The notes below the pieces were generated by a model that did not search any database, was not told where the DNA came from, and was given only the letters and a program-made list of their open reading frames with translations. Shown here piece after piece: positions 44,783-55,200 of a DNA stretch of 64,000 nt. The stretch spans positions 20,885 to 84,884 of the forward strand of contig QANZ01005615.1 of NCBI GenBank assembly GCA_003254925.1, written 5' to 3'. The position numbers and the translations under genes are program-made. The stretch comes from Chamaecrista fasciculata. Its lineage: Eukaryota; Streptophyta; Magnoliopsida; Fabales; Fabaceae. Each line of letters begins with the position of its first letter. Within the stretch, counting starts at the first letter, position 1.

Positions 44783-46828
44783 TACTTTCGCTGCAAAAGA
44801 ATTGGATATGTAATGTGACTCTCTCTACTCAAATCTCAATAAGCTTACTTCAATTTGTAGTAGCTGATATATATGTACCATGGTTTGGTAGGAAACTTGG
44901 AGCTGCACATGGTATTTATATATAGAGTTCGGGTTTCAAATTAAATAATTAAAAAGTATATGTATTCAGTGGAGTTGAGTCATGTGTTATGGACTAAATC
45001 TCAAGTCATCATGAGTCATAGCCAGTGAAAAAACTGCAATATGGGGAGTAAAAGAGAGCTCAAGCCAATAAACTATGTGGTTGATGTGTAATACCCACTT
45101 TCCAGTACGTCCACAAACACACACACATATATATAGAAGTAGCTAGGAGCAGCTAATTAATCACTATTATTTATATATATACACACACTGGATGGCATGT
45201 TATAAAAGATATGATAATATATTTTAAATTTAAAACTATAAAATTATTTAAAATAATATACTAATTTAATATTTTAAAATTAATAAAATAAAATAGTTAA
45301 AAAGTAATGGAAAGTTAATTAACTTATTTAGTAACGTACGTGTAATTACTTTTTACAATCATTTTATTTATTTTCAATATTATTTGTATATCTACACACA
45401 CACACACACACACACTATATTTTACTATTATAGTTTTGAGATATGCATACCTTGTAATTTATATATATATAATATTTGGGTTACAAGCTTGTAAAATATA
45501 TTATTGTAATATAATATGATTTTAGCGGTCTTATATATATACGACCCCTAAATTCCTGTAGCGTCAGCTAGCTAATATACATGCATGTGTCCTAATAACG
45601 TCGTTTTTTGATTATGATCGAACGCATGTGTTTAGTTTAGATTAGATTAGCCTCAGCTTGAGTCATCATTTTATCTTCTTCCCAGCTAGTTGAAAATCTA
45701 ATATTATTAATTAATTTAGTTGCAGAGAGAATTAGCTTCACTGTATATCCACTTTGGGCTAATGATGACGATGTAAAGTTATTTGCAATGTAGTTATCCG
45801 TTATTGTTATATATAATATATATGGCTTACGTCTGTACTTTGCCTTTCGCCTCAGATAAGGGCGTGGCCACAATCTTGTGTATTTACTATTAACTGTGTG
45901 ATATATAGACTGTAAGAACATGCATGGATTTCCATAAAGATTATGTTACATTGGATTTGAGTATTTGACCTATGTACGTTAATGCCATATAGCGTATAAA
46001 TGCATGACTCATATTTAATCTGTGTTTTGTGGATTCCACCATGTAGGCTTAGCTAGGCTGATTAATTAGTTTTGGATCACGAAAATGATATATAGGCGTC
46101 ATGCATGAGCATGACGTTTTAATCTAATAGCTAAATAGCTTTAGGGTGTATTTGAATGTAGTAAATTTAAGAAAAAAAAAGTAATTTTTTAAAGTATTTA
46201 AATTATTCAAAAATAAAATGATTTGTTTGGATATAATTTTTTAGTAATTTTATGAGAATTTTTTTTATGAACCACTTGAATAAGTAGAATACGAAAAATT
46301 CTTACCTTGTCCCCTTTTTTATAATTCATCATAAAAACTGAAAATTTATTTTGACTATCTCATGAATTGAACACGAACATTCTACTTACAATAGATTATG
46401 TCAGACACTGATAAGAAAAGTTTACATTGTTAGTTTTAAAATTTGGAGTCCCGAGACCCGAATCATAAAATCAATCTAAATAAGTATTAATTATAAATAC
46501 ATTTTAGAACTTATTAATTTAGACGTTATCGTTAATTTCTTTTTTAAATTTGTTAATGCCTTCGTTCCACCAGATTTAACTAATCTCCAAAATTCGATCT
46601 CCTCTCCAAAAAATCCAATAACGAACTTCACCAAATAATAAAATTTTACTTACTAGAGAATATCATGTTTCCACGACTAATCACAAAACTTTAAGAGAGA
46701 GAAAATATTATTAATTAAATAAGTTATTTTTAATTGGGAGTTCCATTTTCATCACATGAAATGAGCTTTTTGGAGATGGTGGAGAAACACTCTTATTTAT
46801 AAGAGAATGGAATAGCTCCTAAAACTAA
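44783..46828. other. Intergenic, no gene
   Basis: AT-rich with CA and TA microsatellites (about 45395-45412 is (CA)n). The 94-codon minus frame at 45637-45921 has no recognisable domain. Confidence 0.45.
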
Positions 46829-47099
46829 TTAGGCCCAGTTCGTTTGCGTTTTGATTATAATCTGTTACGATTATAATCGTAATAAGCGTGTTCGTTTACG
46901 TTTTTTTCTGATCAAATTATAATCATGATTTTTTTATAATCAAACACATTCAATTACACTTATACCCCTATACATATACCTATAATTACCAATACTCTAA
47001 AACAATCAATCACCCATCACAAGGGCAAAATAATCATTTACCTCAACATTGCGCTAAATTGTTAATTTGTTAAAATAATTTGGGACTAAAACTAATATT

Positions 47100-47417
47100 T
47101 TAGCCATACTTTCTTGGATTCAGATCGTGTGTGACAAATCGTCGAATGTTGTCGAATTGTTGGAAGAAAGGGTCTGTGGTGGTTGAAGTTGAAGGGTCGA
47201 AAGGAAGAAGATGAAGACGAAGAACAGTGACAAGAGGAAAAGCAGAGTGAAAGCGAGAGATAAGCTTTGATTCGGCGTTTGAGACTGTGGTTTCGGGAAC
47301 TATGAGAGTGACATGACAATGGCGGTTTAAGAGTGATGCGGCGAATCGAAGCTGTGGAGTGAGGTGGCCCATGCCGGCGCTGGGGAAGAAGGCGACGTGG
47401 ACAACCGTGTCGGACAT
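47100..47417 (-). pseudogene. UGT708-type glycosyltransferase, N-terminal fragment
   Basis: The frame starts MSDTVVHVAFFPSAGMGHLTP, the canonical N-terminal acceptor-side motif of plant family 1 glycosyltransferases. It continues VTLIVPETTVSNAESKLISR and LHLLPFDP..TTTDPFFQQF, wording I associate with the UGT708 group (flavonoid C-glucosyltransferases). After FDNIRR (about residue 91) similarity stops and the frame runs 14 residues to a TAA. The full enzyme would be about 450-480 residues, so the whole sugar-donor PSPG domain is missing. It lies inside a transposon and is a captured fragment, not a working enzyme. About 150 bp of upstream sequence may have come with it. Confidence 0.85.
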
Positions 47418-47578
47418 TTTTTCCGGCGAGATACTATCGAACTTTTTTGCAGAGTCGAGAGGAAGACGAATATGATTGTTGATTTCTTAATAGAGAAATG
47501 ATTGAATCCATTAATTAATTTAATTGAATCCATTAATTTGAATTTGAATAGAGATTGAATGAATTGAAGAGAGAAAGC

Positions 47579-47702
47579 GAAGATGGGGAGAAGGAGCTAG
47601 TGGTATGCCATTTGGTGAAACGGTGCGCCAAATTGAGAGAAAGCGAAGATGGGGGAGAAGGAGTATATGCCATTTGGTGAAACGGTGCGCCAAATTGAGA
47701 GA
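47579..47702. repeat. 62 bp tandem duplication inside the PIF-like element
   Basis: GCCATTTGGTGAAACGGTGC plus GCCAAATTGAGAGA recurs with a 62 bp offset. GGTGCACC palindromes follow at about 47774-47850. Confidence 0.8.
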
Positions 47703-48219
47703 TTTATGCCAAATTGAAGGAAAATTTCAGGTCCGCGTGCGCTTCTCCTTTCTCTCTCATCTGATGCGAAACGGTGCACCATTTTCTTCGCTGGTGCACC
47801 GATTGTCGGGCAAAAATTGTACATTTTAGTCCTTTTGGTGCACCATTTCATAGGCCAAAATTCAACCGGTGCACTGATTTTGATAACCACCCCCCTCCAC
47901 TTGCACACGAAAATAATCAAATTTCACGCTTTTCAAGACAAACAGTAACATATTTTGATTTTTTTTCAAACAACAATCACAACCAAACACACTTTTATTA
48001 TAATCAAATCACATCTTACTTTTTCCAACTTTTTCTTCCATTTATACCTCTATACAATTTATCAATTTCCTTACTTTTTATCCACCTACCACAATCATTA
48101 CATACCCATTTTAATAATTTCACACCAAATAATCAACAATCATCCAAACACCACTATAAAAATAATCAACTTTGATTATAATCACACTACGATTATAATA
48201 AAAACAAATTTGGGCCTTA

Positions 48220-48560
48220 AAATCTAATAGGTTGATATATGTAACTATGTCAAACAAATCTCTTATCTCCAATTTATAAATGGACATTTGAAGTTGATCA
48301 AGATAGATGGAATTGTTGATCAAGAACGTTCATTATATATATATTATAGAGGAAAAGTAGTTTTCCAGGAAAACTAATATCTCATTCATATGTCTTCCCT
48401 TTTGAGTAGAAGTCTGCAACAGACAAATGGTCACCGAGTATAATTCACTCTACCATAGAATCACTCTATGGTCCGACTTTTGCTTTGACAGTGGTTAAAG
48501 TTTCTCTTCGGCTATAAAAGGAGGGCTTTGGCAACATCACATATATATAGCAACAAATAC
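48220..48560. other. Intergenic, no gene
   Basis: Nothing recognisable. Confidence 0.4.
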
Positions 48561-48643
48561 CACAGATTTAGCGGCGATCGTAAAAAAATCGACGCTAAAA
48601 TCTTAGGACGTAATGATGGTTATGGATAATTGCCATTATATCC

Positions 48644-48684
48644 TGTTGGGAGATACTCTGAATCCTAACAAGTGGTATCAGAGC
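48644..48684 (+). mobile_element. Inverted LTR end plus tRNA-Met primer-binding site
   Basis: GGGAGATACTCTGAATCCTAACA is a truncated LTR end, followed by AG and TGGTATCAGAGC, the standard initiator-tRNA-Met primer-binding site, in plus orientation. The same module occurs in opposite orientation at 48863-48895, so the two face each other across about 205 bp. Confidence 0.75.
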
Positions 48685-48875
48685 CTGGTTCTCTTGTTTT
48701 TTCTTTTTTTGAATCTGAAAGGAAAATAGGTGGGAGCAGATCTGGAATTTCAACATTCAGAGGAGGACCACTTTTGCAGTTTTAGCAAAAATTACAAAAG
48801 GAGCTTTTCTCTTTCATCATTAACGCACGAACACGACGAAGGCAAAGGAGCTAGTTCACGAACTCTGATACCACT

Positions 48876-49300
48876 TGTTAGGATTCAGAGTATCTCCTCT
48901 AAACAAGTATGATAATGCGGAATATAGAGAATATAGAAGAACACAAGACAATTTACCCTGGTTCGGTCAGTGTGACCTACATCCAGCCAAGAACAAAGGA
49001 TTTCACTATATAGAATGTGGGAATACAATAACCTGATGAACTAGTCTACCTCTCAAGTCATCATTCTACCATTAGCTACTAGTCTATTTATAGACATTCC
49101 AAACCCTAGGTACACAAGGATTACTTAACCTAAGCCCAATAGGCCCAAGTCCCTAATTCCTTAGTCACCAAGGATTTTATCCCAAAATATATGGTAACTA
49201 ATTAAAATACAAGTCACTCAAAGATTACATAAGATATCCCAAATCTTAAATAATAAGATCAAATCTTTACATATCCGGACTAACGGTAGTTGACTAAACA
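48876..49300 (-). mobile_element. Copia-type LTR with primer-binding site
   Basis: On the minus strand the LTR runs TGTTTAGTCAACTACCG to ATACTCTGAATCCTAACA (425 bp). It contains TCTATAAATAGAC as a TATA box, and is followed by AG and TGGTATCAGAG (48873 to 48863). No coding region follows; the internal part is only ~205 bp before a mirrored LTR end. A TGTT..AACA border and tRNA-Met site indicate Copia. The target duplication was not identified. Confidence 0.75.
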
Positions 49301-49499
49301 ATCACCATTAGTGTAACGGTGTTTATTAAATAATCGTTGTTACTTGTTAGTTTAATTAACCACGATTATTAATCATCATTTTAGTGACAGTTTCTGAACC
49401 GCTGCTAAACCAAAAAAACTGATATTTTAAATCAATTTGGCTCGCTGCTAAACCTTTTAACCCAAGCTCTTTACCGCTCACACTGTTCCATTCATGTTG

Positions 49500-50443
49500 G
49501 GTCCTGTTGCCGTAGTGGAAGGCTAGTTCAATCCCTTTCTTGTCAAACCAGAGGAGGGTACTATTCCAATTTAGTGATGTTGCAAGAAAGGCATTTTTTT
49601 AATGTATTTTTTACCACCTTCAATTTTCACTACCGTCAGACAAAAAAAAAAATTTCACTACCGCACAAGGATTGAACAAGATTTTTGTGATAGATTTGTA
49701 GCTGAATGTAAGACTTAGAGTGAGAGTTATATATATATATATATATATATATTCATATATGGTGTTATTTAATTTGTGCCTGGCAAACAAATATGTTTGA
49801 AATCTATATTGCTTTTTGGAGTTTGCATTGACAAAATTACATCCTTAGTTATATCATATCTGGTTTTGTCCCATCTCAAATAAAGTTGCGTCTATGCTTT
49901 TTTCATGCTTTAGTTTAATATCATATTTGACAGAGACATTTGAGAGAGGACGATTTCATTTGCTGCATATTTGATGCCAGTACTATACTACCAACTTTGT
50001 ATAGGCAAAAATGTTTTTCTTTTTTGAATAAATTAGCATATATAGTAGTCCTTATTATTAACTTGCTGAAACTGTTAGAATCCATTAACAAGTTTCTCAG
50101 TTTCTGCGTGTGCATTTGCCATTATTAGTCATCTCATAGAAGTATTATATCTATCACCAAAGCATGTATCATCACCGATAGGAGAAAAAAGTAACAGAAG
50201 AAAGGATCACAGATTTTCAAAATTTTATACTAGACTCTACTATGATGGTGATAATTGAACTCGGAGGCGAAATTAATTTAAAGAATTGGAGACAAATTCT
50301 AAGTGTTTCATTGATACTACCATTATTAGAAAAGATTCCATGGTACATATTCAAGTATCGAATTAAGTACATCAATGCACTTAATAAGAATTTTAATTTC
50401 TAATGCACTGATAATAATCTTTTTTTTTTTTCATGTTAATACC
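49500..50443. other. Intergenic, no gene
   Basis: Contains a TA microsatellite at about 49729-49751. No gene recognised. Confidence 0.45.
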
Positions 50444-50779
50444 TCAAGTTCTTCTACTGACATTTATGTTACTGAAGTGGTGATGTCCATCTGGACCACC
50501 TGGGCTGGCCCTTTGTAGTTGATACTTGATATTTTGGGCTTTACGACCATGTCTGAACCCAATGCTGTAGGACACCTTATCCTTAAAGTGGGATCCAGCA
50601 TTAGAGTGGTGCTTCACTCTCTTGAGAAACAGAGAACCACCAGCTGAGAGGATATGAGCTGAAAATGAATCATCGTCATTCCTCGCAAGTACTCGAGTAC
50701 TTTCAGATATGGAGAACAAAGACATCAGTATCAGCAAAGTGAAGAAACACGAACTCATCAATATTATTGATCTCGCCAT
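50444..50779 (-). CDS. CLE-like peptide precursor with unusual motif and C-terminal tail
   Basis: An intronless 111-residue preprotein. The signal peptide covers about residues 4-28 (ILMSSCFFTLLILMSLFSIS), then a basic, variable region. The CLE-type dodecapeptide RASPGGPDGHHH is followed by a 10-residue tail (FSNINVSRRT). Compared with the RVSPGGPDPQHH-type peptides of CLE5/6, position 9 is Gly instead of the near-invariant Pro. A TATATATA word at about 50846-50854 is a plausible TATA box. It may be a diverged functional CLE or one on its way to loss; intact signal peptide and reading frame argue for function. Confidence 0.75.
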   Translation of the reverse strand: MARSIILMSSCFFTLLILMSLFSISESTRVLARNDDDSFSAHILSAGGSLFLKRVKHHSNAGSHFKDKVSYSIGFRHGRKAQNIKYQLQRASPGGPDGHHHFSNINVSRRT

Positions 50780-50859
50780 TTTATAAAGATTTGCTTGCTA
50801 CTCGATCCAACCAAGATTCTGATGAAGAATATACTAAGTCTTGATCGATATATATAGGC

Positions 50860-52246
50860 ATTAATTGAGGCCCCTTTTTTGTTTCCTTGTTGCTATATCT
50901 GTATATTTTATCCGAGTGGAGTAAAACGTATCGAGTTATATCCACACATCGAAGCACCTTGTAATATTTTTTTGTGAGGATGTGTCCTCTGTCGTCGTGC
51001 CTCTCTTTTGTATCTTTATGAGCACTTGAGCTAACTGTCAAAACAGTGCATAGCTGGATATATGCATTATGACTAATGCTTTAAAAAGAGATACTTTGGA
51101 TCTATTCTATATTATTAAGTAAATAATTTTTGTTGTCTGTGAGCCTCCTTAGCCACATCATGATGCTGCTTATTGTGTTAATTGGTTTGCCTACTGAGAA
51201 TCTTCGTCGTTTGCGACGTATATATATATATATATATATGATCCTCCATCCTTAGCCGTCCTGTTGACCTTTGAAGAGCCCCACCATGTCTAGATATAAA
51301 TGTCAAAATTCTAGTGGACCTCATTAAAATGCGTTTAAAAGGTAGCATTTGCTATATATAACTAGTGATGTTAATGTATAATGTATAAAGTATTATGCAA
51401 TAGGTCCAAGAGAATTCATTTTCGTCAAATGTCTATGTTTTCTTATTTGCATAATCCAATCTAATATGTCTTTTTATCCACGTTAGCGTGTGCAAGATTA
51501 ACAGGCTGTAAAAACAGAGTATAGCTAGACTTGCATTGATTAAAGCAACTCTATGTCTGGAACTTACACAGATTGGAATCCAGAACTCGAGTTTCCACCT
51601 TACGTACTACTAAAATTGAAGTAATTGTAAAGAACATAGAAGAGTGCATTCACAAGGCATTATTAGAAGTTGGGCTCCTCAAATATCACCTTTGTTAAAT
51701 GTTCTTTTGTTCCTCTCAGCCATTTGTAGCCACAACACTCCATGCACGTAAGAAAATGAATACGTTAGAAGTTATTACTTACCGGAAAACATAAGATTAT
51801 ATGATTACTCACGTGTAATGTAATCTTCACATTTGCACCTTCAGAAGGAAACTGATTGATTTGATAGGTTAGCTGGGTTCAATAACATAAGGATTAAAAA
51901 TCTATGTAAAATGAAACAGAAAAAATTAAATGAGTAAAGTTAAAACTGATTAAAATTTAATAGGACCAGACAACAACTTCTATAGGAGAAAAACTATGCT
52001 TTCCCCAGGAAGATTGAATTGTCAGTTTTAAATTTTTTAACAATGTCTGGGGTTGAAATTACTTACTGTGATGGATTTGTGAGTTACAGTCCAGAAAAAA
52101 TGAAAGGATGTACCTTGTCCCCTAATTCAAATGATATAATAACCAGATAAAATTGATGATGCAGTAATAAAAGACAGTGCAAGCTGAGAATTTACTTTGT
52201 ATCCTAATGTAAAATTACCTTTGCATGAAACTGTTTGTTCTGCTGA
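50860..52246. other. Intergenic, no gene
   Basis: A TA tract lies at about 51219-51240. The 86-codon frame 50781-51041 overlaps the promoter of the CLE-like gene and shows no domain. Downstream of the large minus-strand gene; its 3' UTR probably occupies part of 52000-52246. Confidence 0.45.
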
Positions 52247-55200
52247 TCAAGTTTGAATCTTGTTAGACATCAATTGGAGAGAAAATTTCTGAACTTTCCG
52301 AATGTTCACACTTGTTAAGGAACATACCACAGAGTTATTTTCCATAACAAAATGAAACAGAGGAATTGACAGTAAAGGAGATTGTGAGGATATTTTCTGT
52401 TCATAGATGGGATGATTAAGCATCAGCAGGTTATTGTTATTCACAACTGCTCGAACTATTAATTCTTTTGCTTCCTCGTGCTTCTTTTTCAGCAAGTTGT
52501 AAATCTGCAAGAAACCACGTTTAAAATTTGCAATGATGAATACTTTTCTTATGTTTGCTTTTGTTCCCTTCTAAAATGAGTTCATGGAATAAACCCTTAA
52601 ACTATACCATTGTCCATTAAAATGGAAAAATATTAAGTTATATCTGATTTAAAAATCATTGCAAGTCTAAGAATAAAACTTTACCATTTTGTTCATATGA
52701 AGCTGTAATAATCTGCTTGCTGACTGAATTAAAAGTAAAGTAAACTAAATGACGAGAAATAGCTCAGTGAATGAAAATACGAGCATCCCTTCCTTGTGTG
52801 CGTTAAATCAGCCTCAGCCAACAAGATTCCTTTTAAATCCCAAAACTTGAGACATTCATGCCATTAATTTCAGGAGAAACAAATTATAAGTTTACCCAGA
52901 CCATTTTAGAATTAAAGCTCCACATGAAATATCCAGTATTTCTAAAATTATTAATTTATGATAAAATTAAGGAACAAAAAAGGCATCACTAAAAAAAGTA
53001 GATAAAACGGGGTTATTTTGGTTGGATTAGCAATGAAAGCAGGAAGAAAAGTTCAAGAAAAGAATTTATAAGCCAGTTTATACATGACAGTAGTTGGTAG
53101 TTACTCACATCTTCGAGTTCCTTTGTATATGAGTCAGCCTTTTCAACATTGCTGTTGTCTTCCACGACTACAGAAGCAGGTAGTTTCCCTTCCATCAGGT
53201 TAATCTCTAGTGGACTTTGAAGTCCAAAGGTTGGACCATTGCAGAGCAGGCTATTGGTACTCTCCACCTGAACCTCACGAAAGTAAACCTGGGGTAATGT
53301 ATATAATTTTTTTGTTTTTTTTTTTAAAAAAAAAAAACTAGAATTGATAACTGTCATGCTTGAAAAACCTTGTCTCATTGTATTTTATGCCGTCACCAAA
53401 TATAACTTACTATCACAGATAACATATTCCCTGTCCTTTGTATACCTGTTTAACAACTTTTTCTGGACACTCTTTAGAACTTCTGCAATTTTTATAGAAA
53501 CTTGTTACTTGTCTGGCAACGAATCAACATAATAACAACAACAATACAAACAATCAGTTGTTCAGTAAAACCTGCTTATACTAGGAGGCTGAGAAAGCCG
53601 CTTCAGGGGCCTCAAGGGCACTAAATCTGCTTCAGGAACCTGCAAAAGTGATTTTCAATGTTCTGAAATTTGAAAATATGTCAACATGCCTTTTTCTTTG
53701 TTGGTTAAATGTGATGATTTCTATTCAACACTAGGTACTGAAAATTACTACAGTTGCTAAGTTCAACACTAGGTACATCTTTTTTCAGAAGAAAAAGAAA
53801 CGAGAACCATTCAGCTATGCAGGGAGCAGAAAGCAGGGAACCAGGGGAAGGTGGTGTGGGTGAGAGAATCATGATCAAATTTATACGTGGCAATGGCGTA
53901 TAAAATGGTGCTAAAGGAAATCATAGCTGGTGTACTGGTGTCAGATCACTTGAGATAATTCCTTCCTCGAATCATTCAAAACGATGAATAAAGAAGGCAA
54001 AAAAAGAAAATCACCAAATGCCAAACCTCATCAGTTTTTCTTTTCAAGAAAGGGGCAGAAGGCTTTTGATTCTCAGCACCACCAATAAGATGGCCATTCT
54101 TTGATGCAGTGATGCCTTGAATCTCCATATGTTCAGAGTTTAAAGAGGAGTTAGTTTCTTTCTGACGTAAAGAAGTTGGTAATAACTTGCTGGTTCCTAT
54201 ACTCCTGGAATAACAGATAAACATTCACCCAAAGCCAATCAGTTTCTAATTGAATAACAGAAAAGGAAGCACGAAACTTATGACTTAGCACCATACTTTA
54301 AAGTCTTCAAGCTAGAGAGAGCAGGAGTGATCTTGGCAGCTTTAACTGAAGGAAGTTTATTTTTTTCTGTGGTTGTTTTTAAATTTTGAAAGAACTCCTT
54401 GTCTGAATTGTGAGCTTGAAGCTTTAGAGTAATCTGGGTAGCATGACGAGCTGTTTTTGCAGTTAAGCTGGAAGGATTAAATTGAGAACTGCAAAAGCCA
54501 CCCAAACAATGGCAAATTATGGGCCAACAGTATGAAAATCCCCAGAAAGTCTTGCTGAAAAATTAAATCTTCTGATAAAAATCCAGATAGAGGTAATTAG
54601 ATAGCATAGCCATTTTTTAAACTGAGCTCTACCGAGACAAGCATTATTATACAGAACATAAGAAAACTAAAAGCAGTTTCATGGTCCAAAACATTGACAG
54701 CTAGTACTATAGTGAATAGTCTAGAGTAAGTAATCGGATAAGGTCCATTGTACACTAAACATCAGTCTAAACAGTAATTCTTTAACATGAAAAAACCAGT
54801 CTGTGATCATGATGAAAACCTTGATTTTACCAAAAAAATTATGAAAACCTTGAAAGTGATATATCATGAAAGCTTGCAGTATGGAAATTAAAGCATTACA
54901 ATTTTGTCAGATTAATTTAAAAAATCACAAACCGGCATGTGTATATATATATGTATTTATGTACGTACATATATAAGAATGTATAGAAACTGCAGAAGCA
55001 ACACGCTATAGGAAGTGACAATCAAATGCACATATTACATTCATCGCCTAAAAATTATTCTCTCAAACATTCTCACATTTATTGATCCACTCTTTAGCTA
55101 ATATTGTTGCTTCAATCCAGGAAAGCTAGCATCATTGTAAGTTAGTGGAATTGCCCTAAATGTCTTCCTGAAACTTCATTTATTTTTTTATTAATGCTAT

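Larger units (their letters stand above)
46832..48216. mobile_element. PIF/Harbinger-like element carrying a gene fragment
   Basis: Terminal inverted repeats begin GGCCCAGTTCGTTTGCGTTT on the left and, reversed, GGCCCAAATTTGTTTTTATT on the right. TTA flanks both ends (46829-46831 and 48217-48219). TTA duplications and GGCC..GTTT ends are the marks of PIF/Harbinger and Tourist elements. The subterminal parts repeat GATTATAATC. Length is 1385 bp with no transposase. The inside holds the 5' part of a glycosyltransferase gene on the minus strand, so this looks like a Pack-type element. Confidence 0.78.
48565..49480. repeat. CACTA-like inverted subterminal repeats, split by Copia LTR sequence
   Basis: Left: TTAGCGGCGATCG and ATCGACGCTAAAATC. 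Right: TTTTAGTGACAG, GAACCGCTGCTAAACC and GCTCGCTGCTAAACC. Such paired GCGGC/GCTAAA words are common in subterminal parts of CACTA-type elements. The ends were not found. The Copia fragments at 48644-49300 interrupt it. Confidence 0.35.

Noticed and set aside
50781..51041. 86-codon frame upstream of the CLE-like gene
   Set aside because: It overlaps the promoter/5' UTR of that gene, with no signal peptide or domain.
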